Assembly (NCBI RefSeq): GCF_030453725.1
Contig: NZ_JAKDJU010000042.1
Coordinates: 1 to 21,064, forward strand
Origin: Brevibacterium picturae
GTDB lineage: Bacteria > Actinomycetota > Actinomycetes > Actinomycetales > Brevibacteriaceae
Direction of reading: 5' to 3'
Length of the DNA stretch: 21,064 nucleotides
The notes below the pieces were generated by a model. It was not told where the DNA came from. It saw only the letters and a program-made list of their open reading frames with translations, and searched no databases. The translations under genes and the position numbers were made by a program. Each line of letters starts with the position of its first letter. The stretch's first letter is position 1. Below are positions 7,394-13,891 of the stretch, in pieces.

Positions 7394-8404
7394 GTGAATG
7401 CCGAGCAGACTCTGGTCGCACTGAGCGACCGTTCCCCCCAGGTCGCACCCGATGAACTCATTGCGGGCCTTGTCCCGCCACCGCAGTTCCAGGACGTGTC
7501 CTTCGCCAGCTACCGCACCGACGACTCGGAGCCGTCCCAGGCTCAGGCACGGGACAAGCTTGAGGAGTTCGTGGCAACCTCGACGTCGAAGGGGTTCCTG
7601 GGCAAGCTGTTCTCGAAGGGCAAGTCCGGACCCAAAGGGGTCTACCTCGACGGCGGCTACGGCGTAGGCAAGACGCACCTCCTGGCGTCGGCGTGGCACG
7701 CCAACGAGAAGCCCGCGACCTTCGGCACCTTCGTCGAATACACGAACCTCGTCGGTGCGCTCGGATTCGTCCGTGCTCGCGACGATCTCGCACAGATGAA
7801 ACTCGTCTGCGTCGACGAGTTCGAACTCGACGATCCCGGTGACACGGTGCTCATGTCACGACTCATGCGGGAACTGACCGACGCAGGAGTGAAGATCATC
7901 GCCACCTCGAATACCCTGCCGGGGTCGTTGGGGGAGGGCCGCTTCGCCGCACAGGACTTCATCCGCGAGATCCAGGCGCTTGCCGACCAGTTCGACATCT
8001 ACCGCATCGAGGGCAAGGACTACCGCCATCGCGGGCTGAGTGAGCCTGCCGAGCCGGTTCCCGCCGAGAAACTCGATACCGCAACTGCCGAACTCGCCGG
8101 CACCGTCGCCCGCGACGACTTCCCGACTCTGCTGCGGCATCTCTCCACCGTCCATCCTTCCCGATACGGCCGCATGGTCGACGGGCTGGATGCAGCCGTG
8201 TGGGAAGACGTGACGACGATCGACAACGAGGGAGTGGCGCTGCGCTTCGTTGCTCTCGTCGACAGGCTCTATGATCGCAATGTTCAGGTCATCAATTCGG
8301 GACAGGCTCTGGACAAGGTCTTCACCGACGAGTCACTGGCCGGCGGTTACCGGAAGAAGTACATGCGCTGTCTCTCACGTCTGACAGCGCTGTCCTCGCA
8401 GTAG
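7394..8404 (+). CDS. zapE: AFG1/ZapE-type ATPase
   Basis: This is an AFG1-like P-loop ATPase. The E. coli relative ZapE acts at the division ring and the mitochondrial relative AFG1/LACE1 in protein quality control; the actinobacterial role is not settled. The 336-residue protein has Walker A GGYGVGKT at 87-94, Walker B CVDEFEL with D141 and E142, and the family segment IIATSNTLP followed by FAAQDFIREIQ. The C-terminal part contains YRHRG and a helical lid. No ribosome binding site precedes the GTG. A -10 hexamer ends seven bases before it, so the message may lack a leader. The gene is monocistronic and converges on the PGPGW gene. Confidence 0.9.
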   Translation: MNAEQTLVALSDRSPQVAPDELIAGLVPPPQFQDVSFASYRTDDSEPSQAQARDKLEEFVATSTSKGFLGKLFSKGKSGPKGVYLDGGYGVGKTHLLASAWHANEKPATFGTFVEYTNLVGALGFVRARDDLAQMKLVCVDEFELDDPGDTVLMSRLMRELTDAGVKIIATSNTLPGSLGEGRFAAQDFIREIQALADQFDIYRIEGKDYRHRGLSEPAEPVPAEKLDTATAELAGTVARDDFPTLLRHLSTVHPSRYGRMVDGLDAAVWEDVTTIDNEGVALRFVALVDRLYDRNVQVINSGQALDKVFTDESLAGGYRKKYMRCLSRLTALSSQ

Positions 8405-8521
8405 AGACACCCACCCATCAGCGGAGGCGGAACCGACGCTTGGCACGACTCGTCTGTGGACGACGATTCGTCGGTGGGCACGGACTGTTCGCGGAGCAAG
8501 ATCGCGGCAACAGCCTCGGCG
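8405..8521. other. Convergent intergenic region
   Basis: These 117 bases lie between the ends of zapE and the minus-strand PGPGW gene. They contain a tight palindrome, CGACGA-T-TCGTCG near 8461-8473, with almost no loop, so it is a poor terminator. I see no coding region here. Confidence 0.5.
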
Positions 8522-8998
8522 CTATTGCAGCTCGAGGTACTTGAGGACCTCGAGCTCGGGCACCCAATCGGGCAATCCTATGATTGCGAAGACGGCCCAG
8601 ACGATCACGGCCACGATTGCCGCAGTCACAGCCCCGATCGTCCAGCGCACCCATAGGGGTTGGGCGATGACCCAATGCGTCCAGTTCTCGACGTTGACTC
8701 GGACGAAGTGCAGAATCCTCTGTGCCCAGCGGAACTCGCTCGAGATGACGAAGAGCCCGATGATGACTGTGAGCCACCCGGGGCCCGGCAGCGGCACGGC
8801 CAACAGACCGACGAGCACGATGAGCGTACCTACTCCACCGACGATGAACCGATAGAGACGTGCCGTGTGCGGGTTGGACGTGACGGTTGCGCGCCAGCGC
8901 AGGAAGCTCAGTCGAGTTTTGCGCCAGGGCCGCACTCCCTGTTTGTGATGGCGCGACAGCCACCCCTTGGGGCGCTTGTCATGGTGGTCGTCGTTCAC
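8522..8998 (-). CDS. PGPGW-motif membrane protein (TIGR02611-like)
   Basis: This is a small integral membrane protein of unknown function, 158 residues long, with a GTG start at 8998. A basic, His-rich N-terminus (about 1-45) precedes a hydrophobic segment at about 50-69. The family motif PGPGW follows at 71-75, then a second segment (76-88), an amphipathic stretch with several Trp residues, and a third membrane segment (about 119-141). The PGPGW motif flanked by two helices defines the Pfam PGPGW family, and the overall size fits actinobacterial TIGR02611 proteins. The basic start suggests a cytoplasmic N-terminus. It stands alone on the minus strand between zapE and the tRNA cluster, so the context gives no functional hint. 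Confidence 0.85.
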   Translation of the reverse strand: MNDDHHDKRPKGWLSRHHKQGVRPWRKTRLSFLRWRATVTSNPHTARLYRFIVGGVGTLIVLVGLLAVPLPGPGWLTVIIGLFVISSEFRWAQRILHFVRVNVENWTHWVIAQPLWVRWTIGAVTAAIVAVIVWAVFAIIGLPDWVPELEVLKYLELQ

Positions 8999-9068
8999 CC
9001 CTCCAATATAAGTCGATGAGTCTGAAAGCTCGATCTGCGTGTGTGAGCACGATCACTCTGATCTGATT

Positions 9069-9097
9069 TTGCATGGACCGCCACCTGCGTATAGAGT
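9069..9097 (+). promoter_or_regulatory. Promoter of the tRNA cluster
   Basis: TTGCAT (9069-9074) and TAGAGT (9092-9097) are separated by exactly 17 bp. Transcription would start near 9104, leaving a 5' leader of about 30 bases before tRNA-Gly for RNase P to remove. Confidence 0.55.
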
Positions 9098-9134
9098 TGT
9101 ATCTCGTTGCCAGGGAAACCGGGCAGCGAGAAAT

Positions 9135-9207
9135 GCGGATGTGGCTCAGCTGGTAGAGCATCACCTTGCCAAGGTGAGGGTCGCGGGTTCGAATCCCGTC
9201 ATCCGCT
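9135..9207 (+). tRNA. tRNA-Gly (GCC)
   Basis: The 73-base cloverleaf has acceptor arms GCGGATG (9135-9141) and CATCCGC (9200-9206), discriminator T, and a D arm with GCTCAGCTGGTAGAGC. The anticodon stem TCACC/GGTGA encloses the loop TTGCCAA, so the anticodon GCC is at 9168-9170. The T arm contains GGTTCGAATCC. CCA is not encoded. It reads GGC and GGU codons and is the first of four tRNA genes. Confidence 0.97.
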
Positions 9208-9233
9208 CGGAGGCGTCATGGCACTGCCTTGGC

Positions 9234-9304
9234 GGTGGCGTGGCCGAGAGGCGAGGCAGCGGCCTGCAAAGCCGTTCACACGGGTTCGAATCCCGTCGCC
9301 ACCT
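9234..9304 (+). tRNA. tRNA-Cys (GCA)
   Basis: The acceptor arms GGTGGCG (9234-9240) and CGCCACC (9297-9303) are followed by T73, the known identity base for cysteine tRNA. The anticodon stem-loop has loop CTGCAAA with GCA at 9266-9268. The T arm contains CGGGTTCGAATCCCG. The length of 71 bases fits the family. CCA is not encoded. Confidence 0.97.
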
Positions 9305-9338
9305 CGGATTCGTCCAGCGGTTCGCTGTTGGTGAGTCG

Positions 9339-9410
9339 GCGCGATTGGCGCAGCGGTAGCGCGCTTCCTTCACACGGAAGAGGTCACTGGTTCGATCCCA
9401 GTATCGCGCA
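9339..9410 (+). tRNA. tRNA-Val (CAC)
   Basis: The acceptor arms GCGCGAT (9339-9345) and ATCGCGC (9403-9409) precede discriminator A. The anticodon stem CTTCC/GGAAG encloses TTCACAC, so the anticodon CAC at 9371-9373 reads GUG. It differs from the next tRNA gene at only two of 72 positions. CCA is not encoded. Confidence 0.97.
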
Positions 9411-9446
9411 CAGGGACCTTGTGTTCCGGTGCAACAAATGAATAGG

Positions 9447-9518
9447 GCGCGATTGGCGCAGCGGTAGCGCGCTTCCCTGACACGGAAGAGGTCACTGGTT
9501 CGATCCCAGTATCGCGCA
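9447..9518 (+). tRNA. tRNA-Val (GAC)
   Basis: This has the same body as the preceding tRNA-Val. The anticodon loop reads CTGACAC, giving GAC at 9479-9481, which reads GUC and GUU. U33 and the CTTCC/GGAAG stem are kept. It is the last tRNA of the cluster, followed within about six bases by a terminator hairpin. Confidence 0.97.
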
Positions 9519-9523
9519 CAGAA

Positions 9524-9552
9524 GGATCCCCGAGTGTCTCACTCGGGGATTC
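9524..9552 (+). terminator. Terminator of the tRNA cluster
   Basis: ATCCCCGAGTG (9526-9536) pairs perfectly with CACTCGGGGAT (9540-9550) around a 3-base TCT loop. The stem extends by a G-T and a G-C pair to 9524-9552. It lies directly after the last tRNA and has no T-tract. Confidence 0.85.
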
Positions 9553-9789
9553 GTGCATTCATCCCCGGCATCAGCTCAGTCGCGGAAGTCTCTGCGCCGG
9601 GTCGACGAGGGTGTCCTGCGGTCGTGGCCCGAGCACACTTTCTGACCACCGACCCGAACCCGGGGTGGGCTTGCCGGGGGCGGATGTGTCGGCCGTGTGT
9701 CAGGACTGCCACGCAGTTGACATGGGGAATGCCCCAGATTCACTAGTACGCTGGTGACCGTAACCATCGACAAAGACTTCGGAGCACTC
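9553..9789 (+). promoter_or_regulatory. Leader region with possible promoter and inverted repeat
   Basis: Most of this stretch shows no recognisable feature. TTGACA at 9717-9722 is a perfect -35 hexamer followed immediately by the inverted repeat TGGGG-AATG-CCCCA (9723-9736). The best -10, TAGTAC at 9744-9749, is 21 bp away, which is too far for an ordinary promoter, and at 17-18 bp there is only a poor match. An activator-dependent or repressor-controlled promoter is possible but unproven. Confidence 0.35.
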
Positions 9790-11103
9790 ATGTCTACTCC
9801 TCAGAACCCGTACGAACCGAATAACGGTTCGGGAACTCAGAACCCCAACGGTCAGGGTCCCGACAACCATCCGCCCAATGCGCCAGATTATTCGGGTGAC
9901 CAGAACAACGCACCCCAGTACGGCTCGCAGAACGACGGCCAGCCGCCGCAGTACGGTTCCCAGGGCAATGGGCAGCAGCCGCCGCAGTACGGCTCGCAGA
10001 ACGATCCGAATCAGCAGCCCTACGGGTCGCAGCCCCAGTACGGTCAGCCGAATGTCGGGGGTGCTCCAGGCTATGACCAGAGCCAGGGCGGTTACGGCCA
10101 GGGGTATGACCCCAACGCGCAGGGCTATGACCAGAATCCATACGGTCAGGACCCGGGTGGCTACGGCCAGGGCTATGACCCCAACGCGCAGGGCTACGAC
10201 GCCAACCAGTACGCCCAGCAGCCGGCCTATGCCGGTGCTGACGATTCTGCGAATCAGTTTGTTCCGGCCAACCCCAACGCGAGCTACGGATCCTATTCGG
10301 CCGGCTCGGGTAACAACACATCGAAGAACATCTGGGGAATCCTCGCGCTGATCGGCGGCATCGCCGGCATCGTGCTGTCGTTCTTCTTCGGGATCGGGTT
10401 CCTGTTCGGCGCTGCCGGCGTGATCTTCGCGTTCGTCGGTCTCTCAGCGATCAAGAAGGGGCTTGCCAACAACAAGGGTATGACGATCACCGGCATGATC
10501 CTCAGCTTCGTCGCCATCCTCTTCTCGATCATCTCGGTCATCGTGACCCTGATCTTCGGCGGAATCTTCATCTCCGCGTTCGAGGAAGCTGCGGAGAGTC
10601 AATCCGCCTCCCCGTCCGCGGCCCCGGTCAACCCATCCGATCCTGCCCAGGACCCCAGCCAGGGAGCGGGCTCCTCTGACGGCGGCGAAGAAGCAGCTCC
10701 TCCCGTCGAAGCCGGAGGGGTTGAGATCGGCACTGGTCTGACCGCAGCCGTCGCCGTGAAATCGGCCACTGCATCCGACACGGCGTCTGGTGCGGAGGAC
10801 ACCAACGGCCAGATCGCTGTTGTGACGGTGACTTTGAAGAACTCGTCCGGTTCCGATATCGATACGAGCAGCGCTCAGATGTCTGCGAGCGATGGTGCCG
10901 GCAAGGAATATAAAGACGTCTTCCAGGCTGGTCAGTACAAGGCCAGCCTCGTGTTCGACACAACAATTCCTGCCGGCGGCGAGAAGACCGTTCAGCTCGC
11001 ATATGGTGTTCCTTCGTCTGAACTCGACAAGGTCCACCTGAAGCTCGCGCTGAACGAAGACCTGGGCAAGGGCAAGAACTTCGAATTCAGCAAGGCCGCG
11101 TGA
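9790..11103 (+). CDS. Low-complexity membrane protein, DUF4190/DUF4352-like
   Basis: The product has 437 residues and no assigned function. Residues 1-177 are Gln/Asn/Tyr/Gly/Pro-rich, with repeated QYGSQ units and two copies of GGYGQGYDPNAQGYD. Hydrophobic segments at about 181-222 and 231-264, joined by a short basic loop (AIKKGLANNKG), resemble a DUF4190 membrane unit. A Ser/Pro/acidic linker (about 265-310) leads to a beta-rich domain resembling DUF4352 (about 315-437, with GQIAVVTVTLKNSSG and IPAGGEKTVQLAYGV). I infer a cytoplasmic disordered tail and an extracellular beta domain. The ATG at 9790 has GGAG five bases upstream; an in-frame GTG at 9754 has no such site. It is monocistronic between the tRNA cluster and thrS. 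Confidence 0.85.
   Translation: MSTPQNPYEPNNGSGTQNPNGQGPDNHPPNAPDYSGDQNNAPQYGSQNDGQPPQYGSQGNGQQPPQYGSQNDPNQQPYGSQPQYGQPNVGGAPGYDQSQGGYGQGYDPNAQGYDQNPYGQDPGGYGQGYDPNAQGYDANQYAQQPAYAGADDSANQFVPANPNASYGSYSAGSGNNTSKNIWGILALIGGIAGIVLSFFFGIGFLFGAAGVIFAFVGLSAIKKGLANNKGMTITGMILSFVAILFSIISVIVTLIFGGIFISAFEEAAESQSASPSAAPVNPSDPAQDPSQGAGSSDGGEEAAPPVEAGGVEIGTGLTAAVAVKSATASDTASGAEDTNGQIAVVTVTLKNSSGSDIDTSSAQMSASDGAGKEYKDVFQAGQYKASLVFDTTIPAGGEKTVQLAYGVPSSELDKVHLKLALNEDLGKGKNFEFSKAA
10087..10200 (+). repeat. Two 45-bp coding repeats
   Basis: Copies at 10087-10131 and 10156-10200 both encode GGYGQGYDPNAQGYD. They match at 41 of 45 bases, and all four differences are synonymous. They are separated by 24 bases encoding QNPYGQDP. 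Confidence 0.9.
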
Positions 11104-11181
11104 TGTAGCTCGGGGCGATGCTTCGATCCCGACAGACATCACCGGAAACAGCGCAAGCATCGACATTTGCGTATAATTCAG

Positions 11182-11217
11182 CAGTTGGGTGGCAGTCGCA
11201 TGACTGCCACCCAACTG
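11182..11217 (+). terminator. 16-bp perfect hairpin
   Basis: The left arm 11182-11197 (begins CAGTTGGG, ends CAGTC) pairs perfectly with 11202-11217 around a GCAT loop, and is followed by ATTTC. It lies about 80 bases after the stop of the membrane protein gene and before the likely thrS promoter, so termination of the upstream gene is the best reading. Confidence 0.75.
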
Positions 11218-11218
11218 A

Positions 11219-11246
11219 TTTCGCACCGCCGAATTGGTATTAGACT
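11219..11246 (+). promoter_or_regulatory. Probable thrS promoter
   Basis: TAGACT at 11241-11246 is the -10 candidate. TTTCGC at 11219-11224, 16 bp upstream, is a weak -35. Transcription would start near 11253, giving a leader of about 36 bases that carries a normal ribosome binding site. Confidence 0.5.
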
Positions 11247-11288
11247 CGATGTGCGAGGCACCCCAACACAGACGAACGGAGAAGATCA

Positions 11289-13295
11289 GTGGCAGACAGC
11301 ATTGACTGCGCGGGAGAGACCATTCCTTGGAAACAGGGACTGACCGGCACGGAGATCTTCTCCACGGACCGCACAGTCGTTGCAATGTGGCTCGATGGGC
11401 AGCCTGTCGACCTCAGCCGCGAACTCGCTGCGGGTGACCAGATCGCTCCGATCACCATCGATTCCCCGGCAGGACTCGACATCCTGCGCCACTCGGCCGC
11501 GCACGTCACCGCGCAGGCGGTCCAGGATCTGTTCCCTGATGCCAAGCTCGGCATCGGGCCCTACATCACCGACGGATACTACTTCGATTTCGACGTCGCT
11601 GAGCCCTTCACCCCCGAGGACCTCAAAGCGATCCAGAAGAAGGCCGCCCAGATCGTCAAGTCCGGCCAATCCTTCAACCGCGTCGTCGTCAGCGAGGACG
11701 AGGCCAAGGCGCGCATGGCCAACGAGCCCTACAAACTGGAACTCATCTCCGACAAGGGTGCTGGCTCCGATGATTCTGCCTCCGTCGAAGTCGGCGCCGG
11801 CGAGCTCACCGTCTATGAGAACCTCGACCGCAAGGGTGAAGTCGTATGGCAGGACCTCTGCCGCGGACCGCACCTGCCCACCACCAAACTGATCGGCAAC
11901 GGGTTCGCGGTCACCCGCTCCTCGGCGGCCTACTGGCGGGGAGACCAGGCCAACGCGAGCCTGCAGCGCGTCTACGGCACGGCCTGGGCCTCGAAGGAGG
12001 ATCTCAAGGCCCACCAGGATCGCCTCGCCGAGGCCGAGCGTCGTGACCACCGCAAGCTCGGGGCCGAACTCGACCTGTTCTCCTTCCCCGAGGAGCTCGG
12101 CTCCGGCCTGCCCGTATTCCATCCCAAGGGCGGAGTCATCAAGCGCGAGATGGAAGATTACGTCCGCGCCCGCCACATCGAGGAGGGGTTCGAGTACGTC
12201 GGCACCCCGCACATCTCCAAGGAAGCCCTGTACTACACCTCAGGGCATCTGCCGTACTACGGCGAGAACATGTTCCCGCCGATCTTGGTCGACGAGGTCC
12301 GCGACGAATCCGGTGAGATCGTCAAGGAGGGCACCCCGTACCGCCTCAAGGCGATGAACTGCCCGATGCACAACCTCATCTTCCGTTCGCGCGGCCGCTC
12401 GTACCGTGAGCTGCCGCTGCGTCTTTTCGAATTCGGCACCGTGTACCGTGACGAGGCCTCAGGCGTCGTCCACGGACTTACCCGTGTGCGCGCCCTGACC
12501 CAGGACGATTCGCACTCCTATGTCGCTCAGGAGGACGCCGCGAAGGAGATCCGTCACCTGCTCGAATTCGTCCTCAGCCTGCTGCGCGACTTCGGTCTCA
12601 ACGACTTCTACCTCGAACTGTCCACCCGCGACGAAGACGGGCAGAAGAAGGATAAGTTCATCGGCTCGGATGAGCAGTGGGCCGAAGCCACACAGGTCCT
12701 CGAAGAGGTTGCTTCGGAGACCGGGCTCGAACTCGTCCCCGACCCCGGCGGAGCAGCCTTCTACGGCCCCAAGGTCTCTGTCCAGGCTCGCGACGCCATC
12801 GGCCGGACCTGGCAGATGTCGACCGTGCAGCTGGACTTCAACCAGCCCGAGCGCTTCGGTCTCGAATATCAGGCCGCCGACGGAACCCGCAAACAGCCGG
12901 TGATGATCCACTCGGCGAAGTTCGGATCCATCGAACGATTCATGGGCGTGCTCATCGAACACTATGCGGGCGCCTTCCCCGTCTGGCTCGCGCCGGTCCA
13001 GGTCACCTGCATCCCCGTGGCCGAGGAATTCAACGACTACCTCGCCGAGGTGGCGACGCAGCTGCGGGCCGCCGGCGTTCGCGTCGAGATCGATGACAGC
13101 GATGATCGGTTCCCGAAGAAGATCCGCAATGCCTCGAAGTCGAAGGTGCCCTTCGTCCTCATCGCCGGTGGGGAGGATCGTGACGCGAATGCGGTGTCGT
13201 TTCGTTTCCGCGATGGAGAGCAGGACAACGGCGTATCGGTCGCCGAGGCGGTCACCAGAATCGTCGAATCCATCGACACCAAGGCTCAGGTATGA
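11289..13295 (+). CDS. thrS: Threonine-tRNA ligase
   Basis: ThrRS charges tRNA-Thr with threonine in the cytoplasm and removes mischarged serine. The 668-residue protein has an N-terminal TGS-like domain (about 1-60), an editing domain with HSAAH at 68-72 and the RGDQANASLQRVYGTAW segment, and a class II catalytic core. The catalytic zinc ligands are C358 (MNCPMHN), H409 (DDSHSY) and H541 (MIHSAKFGS); the C-to-H spacing of 51 equals that of the E. coli enzyme. An anticodon-binding domain ends the chain. The GTG at 11289 has GGAGAAG at 11278-11284. The stop overlaps the HIT gene as ATGA. No T-box leader is visible. Confidence 0.97.
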   Translation: MADSIDCAGETIPWKQGLTGTEIFSTDRTVVAMWLDGQPVDLSRELAAGDQIAPITIDSPAGLDILRHSAAHVTAQAVQDLFPDAKLGIGPYITDGYYFDFDVAEPFTPEDLKAIQKKAAQIVKSGQSFNRVVVSEDEAKARMANEPYKLELISDKGAGSDDSASVEVGAGELTVYENLDRKGEVVWQDLCRGPHLPTTKLIGNGFAVTRSSAAYWRGDQANASLQRVYGTAWASKEDLKAHQDRLAEAERRDHRKLGAELDLFSFPEELGSGLPVFHPKGGVIKREMEDYVRARHIEEGFEYVGTPHISKEALYYTSGHLPYYGENMFPPILVDEVRDESGEIVKEGTPYRLKAMNCPMHNLIFRSRGRSYRELPLRLFEFGTVYRDEASGVVHGLTRVRALTQDDSHSYVAQEDAAKEIRHLLEFVLSLLRDFGLNDFYLELSTRDEDGQKKDKFIGSDEQWAEATQVLEEVASETGLELVPDPGGAAFYGPKVSVQARDAIGRTWQMSTVQLDFNQPERFGLEYQAADGTRKQPVMIHSAKFGSIERFMGVLIEHYAGAFPVWLAPVQVTCIPVAEEFNDYLAEVATQLRAAGVRVEIDDSDDRFPKKIRNASKSKVPFVLIAGGEDRDANAVSFRFRDGEQDNGVSVAEAVTRIVESIDTKAQV

Positions 13296-13891
13296 CGGAG
13301 GACCCACACCAAAACCTCGGCGAGGGCAGCCCCGATCACCTAGGCGACATCCCCGAACCCGAGGCGGCCGCGGGCTTTCCCGGGGAGCCTGATGGGTTCC
13401 AACGGCTGTGGACACCGCACCGCATGGTCTACATCGGGGGACAGGACAAGCCTAAGGATTCGGGAATCTCCGAGTGCCCGTTCTGCAGCGCACCGACGAA
13501 GTCCGACGAACAGGGCCTGATCGTCGCCCGCGGTGACGAGGTGTACGCGGTGCTCAACCTGTACCCGTACAACCCGGGCCATCTCCTCATCTGCCCCTAC
13601 CGGCACGTCGCGGACTACACGGACCTCAGCGAATCGGAGACAGCGGAACTCGCACGCTTCTCGCAGAAGGCGATGACCGTGATCCGCGCCGTTTCATCCC
13701 CGGACGGATTCAACCTGGGAATGAACCAAGGACCCGTAGCAGGTGCCGGAATCGCCGCGCACCTGCATCAGCACATTGTGCCCAGATGGGGTGGGGACTC
13801 GAACTTCCTCCCCGTCGTGGCACAGACCAAAGCTCTGCCGCAGGTGCACGCCGATGTGCAGGCAGCGCTGTCAAAGGAATGGAACAGATGA
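13292..13891 (+). CDS. HIT-family nucleotide phosphorylase/hydrolase
   Basis: This is a histidine-triad protein of 199 residues. After a disordered N-terminus (about 1-40) it has CPFCSAP, then LNLYPYNPGHLLICPYRHV, and the active-site triad HLHQHIVPRW at 157-166 with catalytic H159 or H161. Gene order after thrS and the sequence pattern match M. tuberculosis Rv2613c, reported as an Ap4A phosphorylase, so I expect activity on dinucleoside polyphosphates. That would fit beside ThrRS, since tRNA synthetases make Ap4A. It overlaps thrS upstream and the peptidase gene downstream, each by ATGA, so the three are likely co-translated. Confidence 0.9.
   Translation: MTEDPHQNLGEGSPDHLGDIPEPEAAAGFPGEPDGFQRLWTPHRMVYIGGQDKPKDSGISECPFCSAPTKSDEQGLIVARGDEVYAVLNLYPYNPGHLLICPYRHVADYTDLSESETAELARFSQKAMTVIRAVSSPDGFNLGMNQGPVAGAGIAAHLHQHIVPRWGGDSNFLPVVAQTKALPQVHADVQAALSKEWNR

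Noticed and set aside
8418..8963. Alternative minus-strand ORF (181 codons) overlapping the PGPGW gene
   Set aside because: The other minus-strand frame encodes the PGPGW motif and membrane helices; this one is basic and without domains.
9161..9558. Minus-strand ORFs reading phrases such as GFEPATLTL and GIEPVTSSV
   Set aside because: These are well-known spurious translations of tRNA T-arm sequence; the region is fully explained by tRNA genes.
11182..11288. T-box or attenuator leader for thrS, suggested by GGGTGGCA in the hairpin
   Set aside because: The bases are locked in a perfect stem, no specifier or antiterminator structure is present, and the likely start site lies downstream, leaving only about 36 bases of leader.
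13786..13887. Extended N-terminus for the S9 peptidase
   Set aside because: The extension lies wholly within the HIT gene, lacks family similarity, and the ATGA overlap start is better placed.
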